From NCBI GenBank assembly GCA_040753915.1, contig JBFMDN010000065.1, positions 1-32,215 of the forward strand: DNA of 32,215 nucleotides, read 5' to 3'. Made by a program: the position numbers and the translations under genes. Positions 24,345 to 32,215 of this stretch are shown here, piece after piece. The notes beneath the pieces were generated by a model that saw only the letters and a list, made by a program, of their open reading frames with translations, did no database searches and was not told where the DNA came from. Source of the DNA: JBFMDN01 sp040753915 (lineage in GTDB: Bacteria > Desulfobacterota > Desulfomonilia > Desulfomonilales > Desulfomonilaceae). Position 1 is the stretch's first letter. Every line of letters begins with the position of its first letter.

Positions 24345-24425
24345 CGTGTCTCTCCCTCGCGTTCGTCAACTGTTCCGCGTAGTACATATAGTCACTCGGA
24401 AAGGCGGAGTCAGGATTATGCTATC

Positions 24426-27400
24426 ATGGGGACGTTTGCAGAGTGGTGTGGGGCGATTCCTTTCATGTCCTGGATGTTCTTTCTCTTTGGTCTCGCGTCG
24501 CTGACCGGGCAGATCCTCTTGCTGCGGGAGATCCTGGTGATCTTCCATGGCACCGAGATCTCTCTGGGGATCTTCTTTTCGTCGTGGCTTCTGGGGATAG
24601 GAATCGGGGCTTCCGTGGGCGCACGCGTTGTCAAGCAAAGCCCTGGAGAACCGCACGGCCTATTCGCGCATTCTTTCGTCTTGCTTGGGCTGTCGCTTGT
24701 CTTTCACATCGTGTTGATCCGGCTCGGGCCGCGCCTATTCGGCGCATCCCCTGCTGAGCTCACCGCTTTGCACGGTTTGCTGCTCGCTGTGCCGGCAGGG
24801 ACGTTTGTCACCTCGTTCCTGACAGGTTTCTTGTTTCCCGTTGGGTGCCGGTGCGTGAGAGACGCCGGCGGCCGCTCCATTGGCCGACTGTACGCCTATG
24901 AGGGCCTGGGCGGTCTTGCAGGTGGGCTTGCCTTCACCTTCTTTCTTGCCCGATTCGTGGAGCCGCTGCACTCCGCAGCAATCATGTGCGTGTGCCTTGC
25001 AGCAGGCTCCATCATCTACTGCCTGAGACAAGGAATCAAGAGCCCCCTGATCGGAGCGGTTCCGTTCTTCCTGGCAGCGGTTGTGCTCCTACTGCCTCAG
25101 AGCCGTGTGTTCTCGGACTGGACCGTGCTGTCGCGCTGGGAATCGCTCCATCCCGGCTTGAAGCTCTTGGAATCCACGCCCACTCCGTACCAGCACGTGG
25201 AGATCGCGTCACTGGGAAAACAGTTTTCCCTGTTCGGAAACGGTAAGATCGTCGCTTCATTCCCCGATCCGCTTACCGCGAATCGCACCGTGGCTCTGGT
25301 CATGGCGCAGAGACCGGATGCACAAAGGGTGCTCCTGATCGGAGGCGGCATAGGGAGTCTGGTCCGATCGTTTCTGGAGTATCCCGTAGACCGGCTCGAT
25401 GTGGTGGAACCGGACCCGTGGGCCCTGGAAACGGCGCGGACCTACCTGCCACCCGAAGAGGCGACCGCTCTCCAAGATCCTCGGGTGCACATCATTGTCA
25501 GCGATGGCCGTTTGTACGCGAACCAGCTTCACGAGCAAATGTACGACATAATCTATTGCCAGGTTCCGGACCCGGTGTCGTCGTACTGGAATCGGTACTA
25601 TACGGTAGAATTCTTTCGGGCCGCGTCTCGGGCTCTCACGACGCGAGGTGTTCTCGCAACGAGCGTGACGTCCGCGGAGAATTTCTGGGGTTCGGAGGTG
25701 GCTTCCTATGCCGGCTCAGTGTACCACACCCTGCTGCTCGTGTTTCCATTCGTGAAGGGGACTCCGGGAGATGAGACGCTCTTTTTCGCTTCCAGCGCCC
25801 CGTCAGTCATAAGCCTCGATCCGTTCACCCTCAAGGAACGGTACCAGACAATCGGGGGCGGATCCTTCGACCCGGCCGGATTCGACACCCTCGTGCCGCC
25901 CAAACGAACAGAGTTCGTCGAAAAGGAGCTCAAGGCCTCGCCGGTCCTTATTAACACGGACTTCGATCCGATATCTTCGTCTCTGGCCATGATCCTTTGG
26001 GGTCGGTTCTCGGGAACAGGGTACCTGAACGTGCTCAACACTATAAGGAGCGCAGGGCTGGTGGCCTTCATCATCCCCATCCTGGTCTTCGTTCTCGCGA
26101 GGGTGAGCTTTCGAGTCCGCTGGGGGCCGCGTGGAGACAAGGAAGCGCGCTTCCAGTCACTTCTCGCAATGGCCGCAATCGGGGCCGCAGCTATGGGCAT
26201 CCAAGTCGTGCTCATCTATTCTTATCAGAGCCTTTTTGGATATGTTTTCGAGCGGATTGGGCTCCTTGCCGGAGTGTTCATGGCAGGGCTCGTGACGGGA
26301 GGATTTGGGGGTGGAGAGTTGGTGCACCGATCCCGGCACACGACCGCATGGCTCCTCACGGTGCTCGGCCTCTTTGCGGGGCTGTGTCTGGCGTCGCCGG
26401 CATCTCTCCGGCTCATCGCGGACAGGGCCTGCTGGCTGATAGAAACAGCGGTGTTCGGAATGGTGTTTGTTAGCGGTATTCTGACCGGCGTTGCTTTTCC
26501 TCTCGTCGCGTCACGACACCTCAAGATGACCGGCGATAGCGGGGTCACCTCGGGCTGGACCGACGCTGCGGATCATTTCGGCGCGGCACTGGGCGCCGCG
26601 GTGACGGGAACACTCCTCGTGCCGCTCCTGGGCATCGAGAAAGCGTGCTTTGTGCTGGCGCTGATTGTGGCGGTTCCCGGTCTGCTCATGGGAGCCGAGC
26701 TCCTTTTCGTGCGGATCGAATCAGAGCTCACTGCTCTCCGGCCCAGATCCCTTCCCTCCTTTCCATACCAGCGGTTCTCTTGGGTGCTCTCGTTTTGCGT
26801 TGCCGGCGCCTTTGCCTGGCACGTGATCATCGGTCCGCCCGGCACGGAGCCTCAGGTCAGATTTCCCGAGGAAACGCTCAAGAAGGTCTCCGGCTCGGAG
26901 AACTTCCGGTTCGAAGAATCCCCACTGCCTCATTACGTTGGAACGTCCCACGGTGAGAACGGCCTGACCGTGAGCCTGAGCACCATGGGTGCAGGAGCAC
27001 AGGTGCGAGGGTACGGGGGCCCCATCAATCTCCTCGTATCAGTGTCGGACAGCGGCATCATCCAGGGCGTCGCAATAGCGCAATCTCAGGAGACTCCGGC
27101 GTACATGCGGGGCATGGATAGCTGGTTGGAGCAATTCCGCGGAAAGTCCATAGTCAAACCCCTTCACCAGGAGGTGGATGCTCTTACAGGAGCCACGATC
27201 TCGTGCCGGGCAATAGTGAGCTCCCTGGAGATGACCGGGAGGCGAATCGCCGGCCCCCTTCTGGGGACATCGTATAACTCGGGAGAAGATGTGCGAAAAC
27301 AGTCCCTTGCCAGTTTTTTTCTGGATGCGCGTTTGTGGGCTGTTATCGGACTCATGGTCTTCTTCGTGTACGCGTTCTACTCGCGTTCCCGAAGAATCCG

Positions 27401-28052
27401 CACAGTGTGCCTCGTGGCCGCGTTGGCTATCCTGGGGCTGTACCTCAATGCTCCGTTCACTTCTCTCGATGCTGCAGAGATAATTCGTGGCAGCCTGCCC
27501 GCTTCGGGAACGATGTGGCGGAACGCTGCGCTGATATCCGTTTTGGCAATCTCGCTGCTGTGGGGCCAGGCTTTCTGTGGATTTCTCTGTCCGTTCGGCG
27601 CGCTGCAGGAGCTGCTCTCAGTGGAGAGACTGAGGGTTCGTCCATCTCGAGCAGTGGAACGGGCAGGCCGGTATTTCAAGTTCGTTCTTCTCTCAGTGCT
27701 GGTCTGCCTCCTTCTCGTGACCAACGACACTATCTGGTTTACTTTCAGCCCACTCCAGCACTTTTTCGGCCGCCACACTGCTGATTTCTTCTTCGGCCGC
27801 ATGGACTGGTGGGTCTGGGTCCTTTGCGCGACCGTGTTGGTCGCTTCAGTGTTTTATTTCCGATTCTGGTGTCGGTACCTCTGTCCGGCCGGAGCAATCT
27901 TGGCGCTGTTCAATAAGGTCTCGCTCCTAAGGAGGCACTCACCCCAAATAAACCCTGGTCGGTGCGACCTGGGTGTATGCTCCCTTGACGATGTGGATTG
28001 CATAAAATGCCACAGGTGCCTCTACCCCTTGTCGCCTATGAATCGCGGATAG
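24426..28052 (+). CDS. Multidomain membrane redox protein: spermidine-synthase-like + FMN-binding + NapH/NosR-like Fe-S
   Basis: One uninterrupted frame of 1208 residues. Residues 1-250 are membrane helices. About 300-460 is a Rossmann-like spermidine-synthase domain (VLLIGGGIGS at 302-311, YYTVEFFRAASRAL); the usual catalytic Asp region reads YCQVPDP. About 540-765 is a second helix block. About 840-945 is an FMN-binding domain of the RnfG/NosR type with T921-G-A-T924, the covalent flavin site used by ApbE. The rest has helices with C1051-GFL-C1055-P and C1149-RYL-C1153-P, as in NapH/NosR, and ends with CDLGVC...CIKCHRC. Start 24426 is preferred; the extra 32 codons from 24330 overlap the divergent gene and look non-coding. 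It likely moves electrons across or along the membrane; the role of the synthase-like half is unknown. Confidence 0.85.
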   Translation: MGTFAEWCGAIPFMSWMFFLFGLASLTGQILLLREILVIFHGTEISLGIFFSSWLLGIGIGASVGARVVKQSPGEPHGLFAHSFVLLGLSLVFHIVLIRLGPRLFGASPAELTALHGLLLAVPAGTFVTSFLTGFLFPVGCRCVRDAGGRSIGRLYAYEGLGGLAGGLAFTFFLARFVEPLHSAAIMCVCLAAGSIIYCLRQGIKSPLIGAVPFFLAAVVLLLPQSRVFSDWTVLSRWESLHPGLKLLESTPTPYQHVEIASLGKQFSLFGNGKIVASFPDPLTANRTVALVMAQRPDAQRVLLIGGGIGSLVRSFLEYPVDRLDVVEPDPWALETARTYLPPEEATALQDPRVHIIVSDGRLYANQLHEQMYDIIYCQVPDPVSSYWNRYYTVEFFRAASRALTTRGVLATSVTSAENFWGSEVASYAGSVYHTLLLVFPFVKGTPGDETLFFASSAPSVISLDPFTLKERYQTIGGGSFDPAGFDTLVPPKRTEFVEKELKASPVLINTDFDPISSSLAMILWGRFSGTGYLNVLNTIRSAGLVAFIIPILVFVLARVSFRVRWGPRGDKEARFQSLLAMAAIGAAAMGIQVVLIYSYQSLFGYVFERIGLLAGVFMAGLVTGGFGGGELVHRSRHTTAWLLTVLGLFAGLCLASPASLRLIADRACWLIETAVFGMVFVSGILTGVAFPLVASRHLKMTGDSGVTSGWTDAADHFGAALGAAVTGTLLVPLLGIEKACFVLALIVAVPGLLMGAELLFVRIESELTALRPRSLPSFPYQRFSWVLSFCVAGAFAWHVIIGPPGTEPQVRFPEETLKKVSGSENFRFEESPLPHYVGTSHGENGLTVSLSTMGAGAQVRGYGGPINLLVSVSDSGIIQGVAIAQSQETPAYMRGMDSWLEQFRGKSIVKPLHQEVDALTGATISCRAIVSSLEMTGRRIAGPLLGTSYNSGEDVRKQSLASFFLDARLWAVIGLMVFFVYAFYSRSRRIRTVCLVAALAILGLYLNAPFTSLDAAEIIRGSLPASGTMWRNAALISVLAISLLWGQAFCGFLCPFGALQELLSVERLRVRPSRAVERAGRYFKFVLLSVLVCLLLVTNDTIWFTFSPLQHFFGRHTADFFFGRMDWWVWVLCATVLVASVFYFRFWCRYLCPAGAILALFNKVSLLRRHSPQINPGRCDLGVCSLDDVDCIKCHRCLYPLSPMNRG

Positions 28053-28179
28053 GAACACCTGGCACACAGGGTGGGACGGTAAAGGTCTTCCGATCAGCAT
28101 TTGATCTATGTTCAAGCTGCTTGGCCATTCGAGAATGCGGAACTGGCGTCTCAGAATTGGGTGCTACTACTCTTTTCTG

Positions 28180-28208
28180 TTGACAAGGAGCAAAAGGTGC
28201 ATATACAC
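28180..28208 (+). promoter_or_regulatory. Promoter with overlapping MarR-type operator
   Basis: TTGACA (28180-28185), 16 bases, TATACA (28202-28207). The imperfect palindrome GTGCATATACAC (28197-28208) covers the -10 box and is nearly identical to a site before the thioesterase gene (28730-28741), as expected for an autoregulated MarR repressor. Confidence 0.6.
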
Positions 28209-28233
28209 TTATTACAAGCTTCGGAGACGAAAA

Positions 28234-28713
28234 ATGGCTTCTGAAAAGAGACGAGAAATATCGACAAATTTGGAGAGGCTGCCGCTTGAAACTGCCCTCG
28301 AAATGGGAAAGACCTGTACGTGTTTCAATCTCCGAAAAGCCACCAGACGTGTCACGAGCTTTTATGATGCTGCTCTGAAGCCTTCCGGCTTGAAAGCAAC
28401 TCAAATGACTCTTCTCACGGCCATCAGAGTCCTGGAACCGGTAACCATTAAGCGGCTCGCCAAGGCCATTGTCATGGATCGAACCACCCTGAGTCGCAAT
28501 GTGTCCTTGTTGAGCAAGAAAGGAATGATTGACATAGAGCCGGGTGATGATCTTCGCACCCGAAAACTCACGCTGACTGAACACGGACACATGGCACTGG
28601 TTGCGGCTTTCCCTCTATGGCAAAAGGCGCAAGGAGAAATACTCAAAGAATTGGGAACAGACCGTTGGGCTTCTCTGTTGGAAGGAATCTCTGATCTGGT
28701 GGCCCTCACATAA
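28234..28713 (+). CDS. MarR-family transcriptional regulator
   Basis: The 159-residue protein has the MarR layout: an N-terminal dimer helix with CTCFNLRKATRRVTSFYDAALKPSGLKATQM, a winged-helix core (TIKRLAKAIVMDRTTLSRNVSLLSKKGMI) and the D/R wing (EPGDDLRTRKLTLTEHG). ATG 28234 has CGGAGACG upstream; longer in-frame starts overlap the promoter. It probably represses itself and the thioesterase gene 48 bp downstream through matching palindromes, and is released by a small acidic or acyl-CoA ligand, as is known for MarR proteins of aromatic-acid pathways. The ligand here is not known. Confidence 0.92.
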   Translation: MASEKRREISTNLERLPLETALEMGKTCTCFNLRKATRRVTSFYDAALKPSGLKATQMTLLTAIRVLEPVTIKRLAKAIVMDRTTLSRNVSLLSKKGMIDIEPGDDLRTRKLTLTEHGHMALVAAFPLWQKAQGEILKELGTDRWASLLEGISDLVALT

Positions 28714-28729
28714 TTTTTTGTCTAGATAG

Positions 28730-28741
28730 GTGTAAATACAC
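28730..28741 (+). promoter_or_regulatory. Palindromic operator upstream of the thioesterase gene
   Basis: GTGTAAATACAC is a perfect 5+2+5 dyad. It differs by two bases from GTGCATATACAC at 28197-28208. The two sites flank the marR gene, a pattern typical for one regulator binding both. Confidence 0.55.
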
Positions 28742-28761
28742 ATACTCCGGAGGAGCAAGAC

Positions 28762-29211
28762 ATGGAAGCAGCAGCAAAGGCAGAAACAATGCTGGACCGA
28801 ATAATGATCTCGGGAGAATTGCCCGACCCGCCCATAGCACAGTTGTTAGGGGTCAGAGTCATCTCCGTACTACCGGGCGAGTCCCGCCTTGAGCTCGATG
28901 CAGGTCCTCAGCACGCCAACCCAATGGGAACATTACACGGCGGAGTCTTGTGCGACCTGGCCGACCTGGCCATGGGTGCGGCCTATGCCAGTACTTTGGA
29001 GCGCGGGGAGACCTTTACGACAGTGGAACTAAAAATCAATTTCCTCAGACCCGTTTGGAAAGAAAAGTTATTTGCAATGGGCAAGATTGTGAATCGGGGT
29101 CGCACCGTAGGCATGGTCGAGTGCGATATCACAGATTCTCAAGGCCGTCTTGTCGCCAAAGCCGCGAGCACCTGCTTGACTCTCCAAAAGGAAAGGCATC
29201 GAAATCGTTAG
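28762..29211 (+). CDS. PaaI-family hot-dog thioesterase
   Basis: The 149-residue protein has the PaaI thioesterase core: NPMGTLHGGVLCDLADLAMGAAY (about 53-75) with the HGG turn and the acidic residue of the central helix, then TTVELKINFLRPVWKEKLFAMGKIVNRGRTVGMVECDITD. These enzymes hydrolyse acyl-CoA or aryl-CoA thioesters. GGAGG precedes ATG 28762. The MarR gene just upstream and the shared palindrome suggest it is induced by a pathway metabolite. Family call is secure; the substrate is not known. Confidence 0.92.
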   Translation: MEAAAKAETMLDRIMISGELPDPPIAQLLGVRVISVLPGESRLELDAGPQHANPMGTLHGGVLCDLADLAMGAAYASTLERGETFTTVELKINFLRPVWKEKLFAMGKIVNRGRTVGMVECDITDSQGRLVAKAASTCLTLQKERHRNR

Positions 29212-29219
29212 GAGGCAGT

Positions 29220-29348
29220 ATGTATTCGAAAGAGGGTGCCGCGCTTTTTCATGGTAAAGCTGGCGACCAGCGCCATAACCGACTGATTTTCTGTAGCCGG
29301 TTCCCCAGGCTGGGTAGATTTGCCACGCAAACGCGCTGCACCCAGTGA
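29220..29348 (+). CDS. Possible small ORF or gene remnant after the thioesterase
   Basis: A textbook ribosome site (TTAGGAGG, 4 bases before ATG 29220) opens a 42-residue frame beginning MYSKEGAALFHGKAGDQ. The first 15 residues look like a genuine protein start, while the remainder (Arg/Cys-rich) does not. It may be the 5' end of a gene lost by deletion or frameshift, or a tiny peptide. The rest of 29349-29491 shows nothing. Confidence 0.25.
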   Translation: MYSKEGAALFHGKAGDQRHNRLIFCSRFPRLGRFATQTRCTQ

Positions 29349-29491
29349 AGGGTCCGATTAGTTTGATGAAAGCCTTTGCAGGCTGCTTTCCTTCATGACA
29401 CGAGGTGAATCTTGAGGAATATAACCTGATTTCAGAAGCCAAGTTGTCCTCAGGTGCAAGGCGGACGAGGACCAGCGGAAGGATGATTGAA

Positions 29492-30274
29492 ATGGCGGTA
29501 TTGGGTATCATTACCTGTCAAATTCTCGAGTTGGAATTCGCCTATCTTCTGGCGAATGACCCGGAGGTCTTGGCGGTCAGCATCCTGGACAATGAGTATT
29601 CAAAGGAATTGAGCGAAACTATATGGCGAAAGACCAACGTCAGACCAAGATCATTGGTCTCCATTGCCGAATACGCGGCCCCGGCTTCAGAAGGACTACA
29701 AGTAATCATCCGTGTGATGAAAGTGGGACTTCACAGCGTGATCAAGGATCTAAGGGATGGAGTCAGGCAGGCGGTAATAGAGATGGAGCCATACGTAGAT
29801 GCGATCTTGCTCGGTTATGGGTTGTGTGGAAACGCATTGAAAGACCACGACGAACTATTGCCCGCTTCCGTGGTTCCGGTACTCCTTCCAATGGACGGGG
29901 AACATCCCGTCGATGATTGTGTCGGCCTCATAATCGGAGGACGAGAGAATTACTATGAGGAACAATGTAGAGTCGCGGGAACCATGTTCATAAATTCCGG
30001 GTTCTCGCGACACTGGGAAACTCTGCTTCATAAAGGACGCCACGCGGAAAAATTCGGTCTCGGAATGATGAAGAGGCTGATGGCAAGTTACGAAAGAAGC
30101 TTGCTCTTGCCAACTCCTGTGGCATCGGAACAGGAGCTGGCATTGGGGATTCAGGAATTCAATAAAAATTACGGTCTCCGAACGGAAGTCCGGCTCGGAA
30201 CTTTGGAGATCCTTGAGAAGGCCTGGAGCTCCGCAAAGCAATTGGTAAGCGAAATTACTTTGCCTGCTCCATAA
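29492..30274 (+). CDS. DUF1638 protein
   Basis: The 260-residue product begins MAVLGIITCQILELEFAYLLAND and contains YVDAILLGYGLCGNAL, the core signature of the DUF1638 family. Such proteins occur in methanogens and anaerobic bacteria, often near corrinoid methyltransferases; no such gene is in this window. ATG 29492 is chosen because GGAAGG lies 9 bases upstream. A GTG at 29405 would add 29 unlikely residues. Conserved Cys residues (CQI, GLCGN, EEQC) may bind metal or a cofactor. The true function is unknown. It follows the MarR/thioesterase pair and may belong to the same regulon. Confidence 0.82.
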   Translation: MAVLGIITCQILELEFAYLLANDPEVLAVSILDNEYSKELSETIWRKTNVRPRSLVSIAEYAAPASEGLQVIIRVMKVGLHSVIKDLRDGVRQAVIEMEPYVDAILLGYGLCGNALKDHDELLPASVVPVLLPMDGEHPVDDCVGLIIGGRENYYEEQCRVAGTMFINSGFSRHWETLLHKGRHAEKFGLGMMKRLMASYERSLLLPTPVASEQELALGIQEFNKNYGLRTEVRLGTLEILEKAWSSAKQLVSEITLPAP

Positions 30275-30815
30275 GCTCACTGGATAAGGCTCAACAAACA
30301 TGATCCCAAGAGCGATCGATGAGCATCCGTGCTGGCAGATTGTCGCACATCTGTTTGATGTCCTTCATGATGTTTCACCTCCCCGTGAATTTAATCCTGA
30401 AGAAACGCCATCAGAGGTTGGTCCCGCCATAGACCCCCATTCACCATAACCGACTGAGTTTATATTATAGTCTCACCTTTTTCCTATATTCAAGTTCTGT
30501 TGACCGGGCACTGACGTTTAGTGTGAGTAGCTTGCCAGCATGCGCATCACCACGTAAAACTCCAGCGCCACGATAGTGTTCTCCATGCCACCGAGGCCAA
30601 GGTCGGCAAGCGCGCATAGCACGGACATAGGAACGGTCAAGACCGCTGCCGACGGTGACGACCGGCTCCCATCCAGCGCCGAGAGCATGAGAACCGGTAT
30701 TATGCAGCGACCGTTTCACAGGCTGCGAACCTTCATCCTTGTTTTCGCATCTCAGTTATTAGAATGTCGTACCAATTGCCGGCAGTGATCGAAAGGGATT
30801 TCGTGGGAGGAACCT
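30275..30815. other. Intergenic region of 541 bp with minor ORF-like traces
   Basis: On the minus strand, GGGGAGGTG stands before ATG 30368, opening a 25-codon frame (30368-30291, MKDIKQMCDNLPARMLIDRS...). Further upstream a 56-codon minus frame (30688-30518) reads MLSALDGS...ALADLGLGGMEN and looks protein-like but lacks a ribosome site. AT-rich sequence at 30459-30488 may hold a promoter. The 14-mer CCATAACCGACTGA occurs here and also near 29274. Nothing else was recognised. Confidence 0.35.
30291..30368 (-). CDS. Possible 25-residue small ORF
   Basis: The only support is a very strong ribosome site (GGGGAGGTG, 7 bases before ATG 30368). The peptide has no signal or membrane segment and ends with Cys. 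It runs toward the end of the DUF1638 gene on the other strand. It could also be the start of a decayed gene. Confidence 0.25.
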   Translation of the reverse strand: MKDIKQMCDNLPARMLIDRSWDHVC

Positions 30816-31484
30816 ATGAACGCCAAAAATGAATTCGTGTGTGAACCCAAGAACTATATGAACGCAAGGCTGAACAAAACGGTCTTCACGTCGTCCGGTT
30901 CCTCAGGGCAGGGGCATAAGGCCACCGCGAGCCGGAAACAAGCCCGGAAGTACATCGTAGCACTTCATCTCGGCGTAATCGTTTTGTTGAGCATGGCCTT
31001 GGTTTCGGTTGTCTCCGCCCAACAGGGCGAACGGCAGGCTTTTGGGAGCGACGGACTTTTTTCGTACGTCCCCCCCGATGGATGGAAAGTCTGGGAATTT
31101 CCGGGCATGAAGTTCAAGGTGTGTAGCGGACAGCCTGCCAAAGGATTTGCGTCGAATATTACCGTAGTTGATGAAGCTTCCGAAAAACCCCTTGACGATT
31201 ATGTCAAAGATAACGTAGCCAATATGCAAAAACTTTTTCAGGGTCTGAAGATACTTGGTCAAAATGATTTTACAACTTCAGACGGTGCCCGGGTCATAAG
31301 AATGGTGACAGAGAGGGACGATGACCAGACCAAGAAAAGGCTCCGCCAGATTTTCTATTTTTTTGATGCCGGAAACAAGAAGTTGGTTGCGACTTGTTCC
31401 AGTCTTGCGGAGGACGGAGCCGCATTGGATAAGGTGTTCGATGCAGCGATGAAGTCGTTCGCCGTTACAAAGAATTCGAACTGA
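30816..31484 (+). CDS. Exported DcrB/PsbP-like protein
   Basis: The 222-residue product has a long basic N-terminus, a hydrophobic export or anchor segment (YIVALHLGVIVLLSMALVSVVSA, about 48-70) and a soluble domain with YVPPDGWKVWEFPGMKF, NITVVDE, LDDYVKDNVANMQKLF and a final DKVFDAAMKSF helix. This is the pattern of PsbP/DcrB-type domains, small alpha-beta envelope proteins. GGAGG lies 6 bases before ATG 30816; the long N-terminus means the true start could be a later codon. No operon partner is visible. The function is unknown. Confidence 0.78.
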   Translation: MNAKNEFVCEPKNYMNARLNKTVFTSSGSSGQGHKATASRKQARKYIVALHLGVIVLLSMALVSVVSAQQGERQAFGSDGLFSYVPPDGWKVWEFPGMKFKVCSGQPAKGFASNITVVDEASEKPLDDYVKDNVANMQKLFQGLKILGQNDFTTSDGARVIRMVTERDDDQTKKRLRQIFYFFDAGNKKLVATCSSLAEDGAALDKVFDAAMKSFAVTKNSN

Positions 31485-32215
31485 CCGGGTGTGACGTTGG
31501 CCGTGGGAGGCTTCGCAATGAGGCCTCCTGACATCAAATCTGCGCGTTTCCCCTGCATGTCGTGACGAGAACCATGAATTTTGTGCCTTAGAATCGGGGG
31601 AGAGTTATTCCCCCGAAGATCTGGAGCCTGCGGCCGGAGCGACGCATGGTGCAATAGTTCCTGAGTGGAAGGGCTGACTGCCGCTTCGGTCTTCCTGATT
31701 CAGATAGGATTGTCGACAAACGGTATACTAACCAATGGAGCCAAGGGAGAGTCCGGAAAAAGCCCAACCGGGAGCTCAGTGGCAGGTACCCCCATAGAGC
31801 CCAGATCGACAAAGATTTCCCCTGGAACCCGAGATAAGGATGCTGTTGCATCAACCCATCCCAAAGTCCCTGCGGGATCGCAAGTACGTCTTTTAGATGG
31901 TTACCAGGCTCGCCCCCAGCCTTCTTTCTCCCCGCCTTTCCAATCCGGCCTATGGTGCAGCGATCGAGTCTCCCACCCGCGCACCCCTGTGCCGAGGGGA
32001 GCCACGGTGAAGATGAGGCGTTGAGAAAGGGCACGTGGATGCCTGATCCTCACCGGACTGTCAGAGAAGAAAGTCGAATGAACCAGATTCAAGAAACAAG
32101 ACCTGATAATCATGTAAAAGGCGTGAGTGCTATCACGCGTGGTCGCAGCGGGGGACTCTGTCCCCCGGGCCCCCTGGAGTTTGTCGCTCTGGGGCCGCTG
32201 GATAAGGGTTATGAG
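31485..32215. other. 731-bp region without a convincing gene; three hairpins
   Basis: A perfect hairpin TCGGGGGA/TCCCCCGA lies at 31594-31616. Two more follow near the end: GCGTGA/TCACGC (32121-32138) and GGGGGAC/GTCCCCC (32150-32166). None has a T-run. Frames of about 120-150 codons exist on both strands between 31588 and 32034 but have no ribosome site and low-complexity composition. Confidence 0.45.

Noticed and set aside
31588..32034. Frames of 120-150 codons on both strands near the window end
   Set aside because: No ribosome site, no motif, low-complexity Ser/Pro/Arg content.
1..32215. Insertion sequences, integrases or phage genes
   Set aside because: No transposase, integrase or structural phage motifs were seen in any plausible frame.

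Overview
The window looks like a piece of chromosome from an anaerobic, probably sulfate-reducing or syntrophic, member of the Desulfobacterota (former Deltaproteobacteria). GC is in the mid-50s by eye. The gene content fits: a periplasmic cytochrome/rhodanese protein with an in-frame UGA, acyl-CoA enzymes (thiolase, hot-dog thioesterases), an Aquifex-type aconitase, a DUF1638 protein, a short RdgC-family protein and a NosR/NapH-like iron-sulfur fusion. The genus is inference. No rRNA, tRNA, CRISPR array, transposase or phage gene was seen.

Layout. 1-570 is non-coding and full of inverted repeats. 570-1958 (-) encodes an exported protein with one heme-c motif and three rhodanese domains; its frame is crossed by one TGA exactly where homologues usually have Cys, followed by a hairpin placed like a bacterial SECIS. 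2136-2426 (-) and 2683-3009 (+) are small envelope proteins. 3091-9251 (+) is a metabolic run: aspartate-semialdehyde dehydrogenase, thiolase, a double hot-dog-like protein, a metallo-beta-lactamase-fold hydrolase and an aconitase-family protein. 9541-12195 (-) is a class A penicillin-binding protein. 13052-17257 (+) is a tightly coupled operon: retropepsin-like protease, inactive transglutaminase fused to a membrane domain, RimK-like ATP-grasp ligase, archaeal-type CTP-dependent riboflavin kinase and a HAD phosphatase.

17482-23953 holds mostly small or housekeeping genes: a two-gene RdgC-like locus, a dodecin-like protein without the flavin-stacking Trp, an alpha/beta hydrolase, an ABC-2-type permease, a TatA/B-like protein, a zinc-ribbon-like protein and a DUF1573 protein. 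24426-28052 (+) is the largest gene (1208 codons): one polypeptide joining a membrane-embedded spermidine-synthase-like domain, more membrane helices, a covalent-FMN (RnfG/NosR-type) domain and a NapH/NosR-like Fe-S membrane domain. 28234-30274 (+) is a MarR regulator, a PaaI-type thioesterase and a DUF1638 protein; near-identical palindromes precede the first two, suggesting autoregulation. 30816-31484 is an exported DcrB/PsbP-like protein, and the last 730 bases show no convincing gene.

The best candidates for new biology are the UGA-containing cytochrome-rhodanese, the four-part redox fusion protein, and the coupling of a flavin kinase to the amidoligase/protease membrane system.
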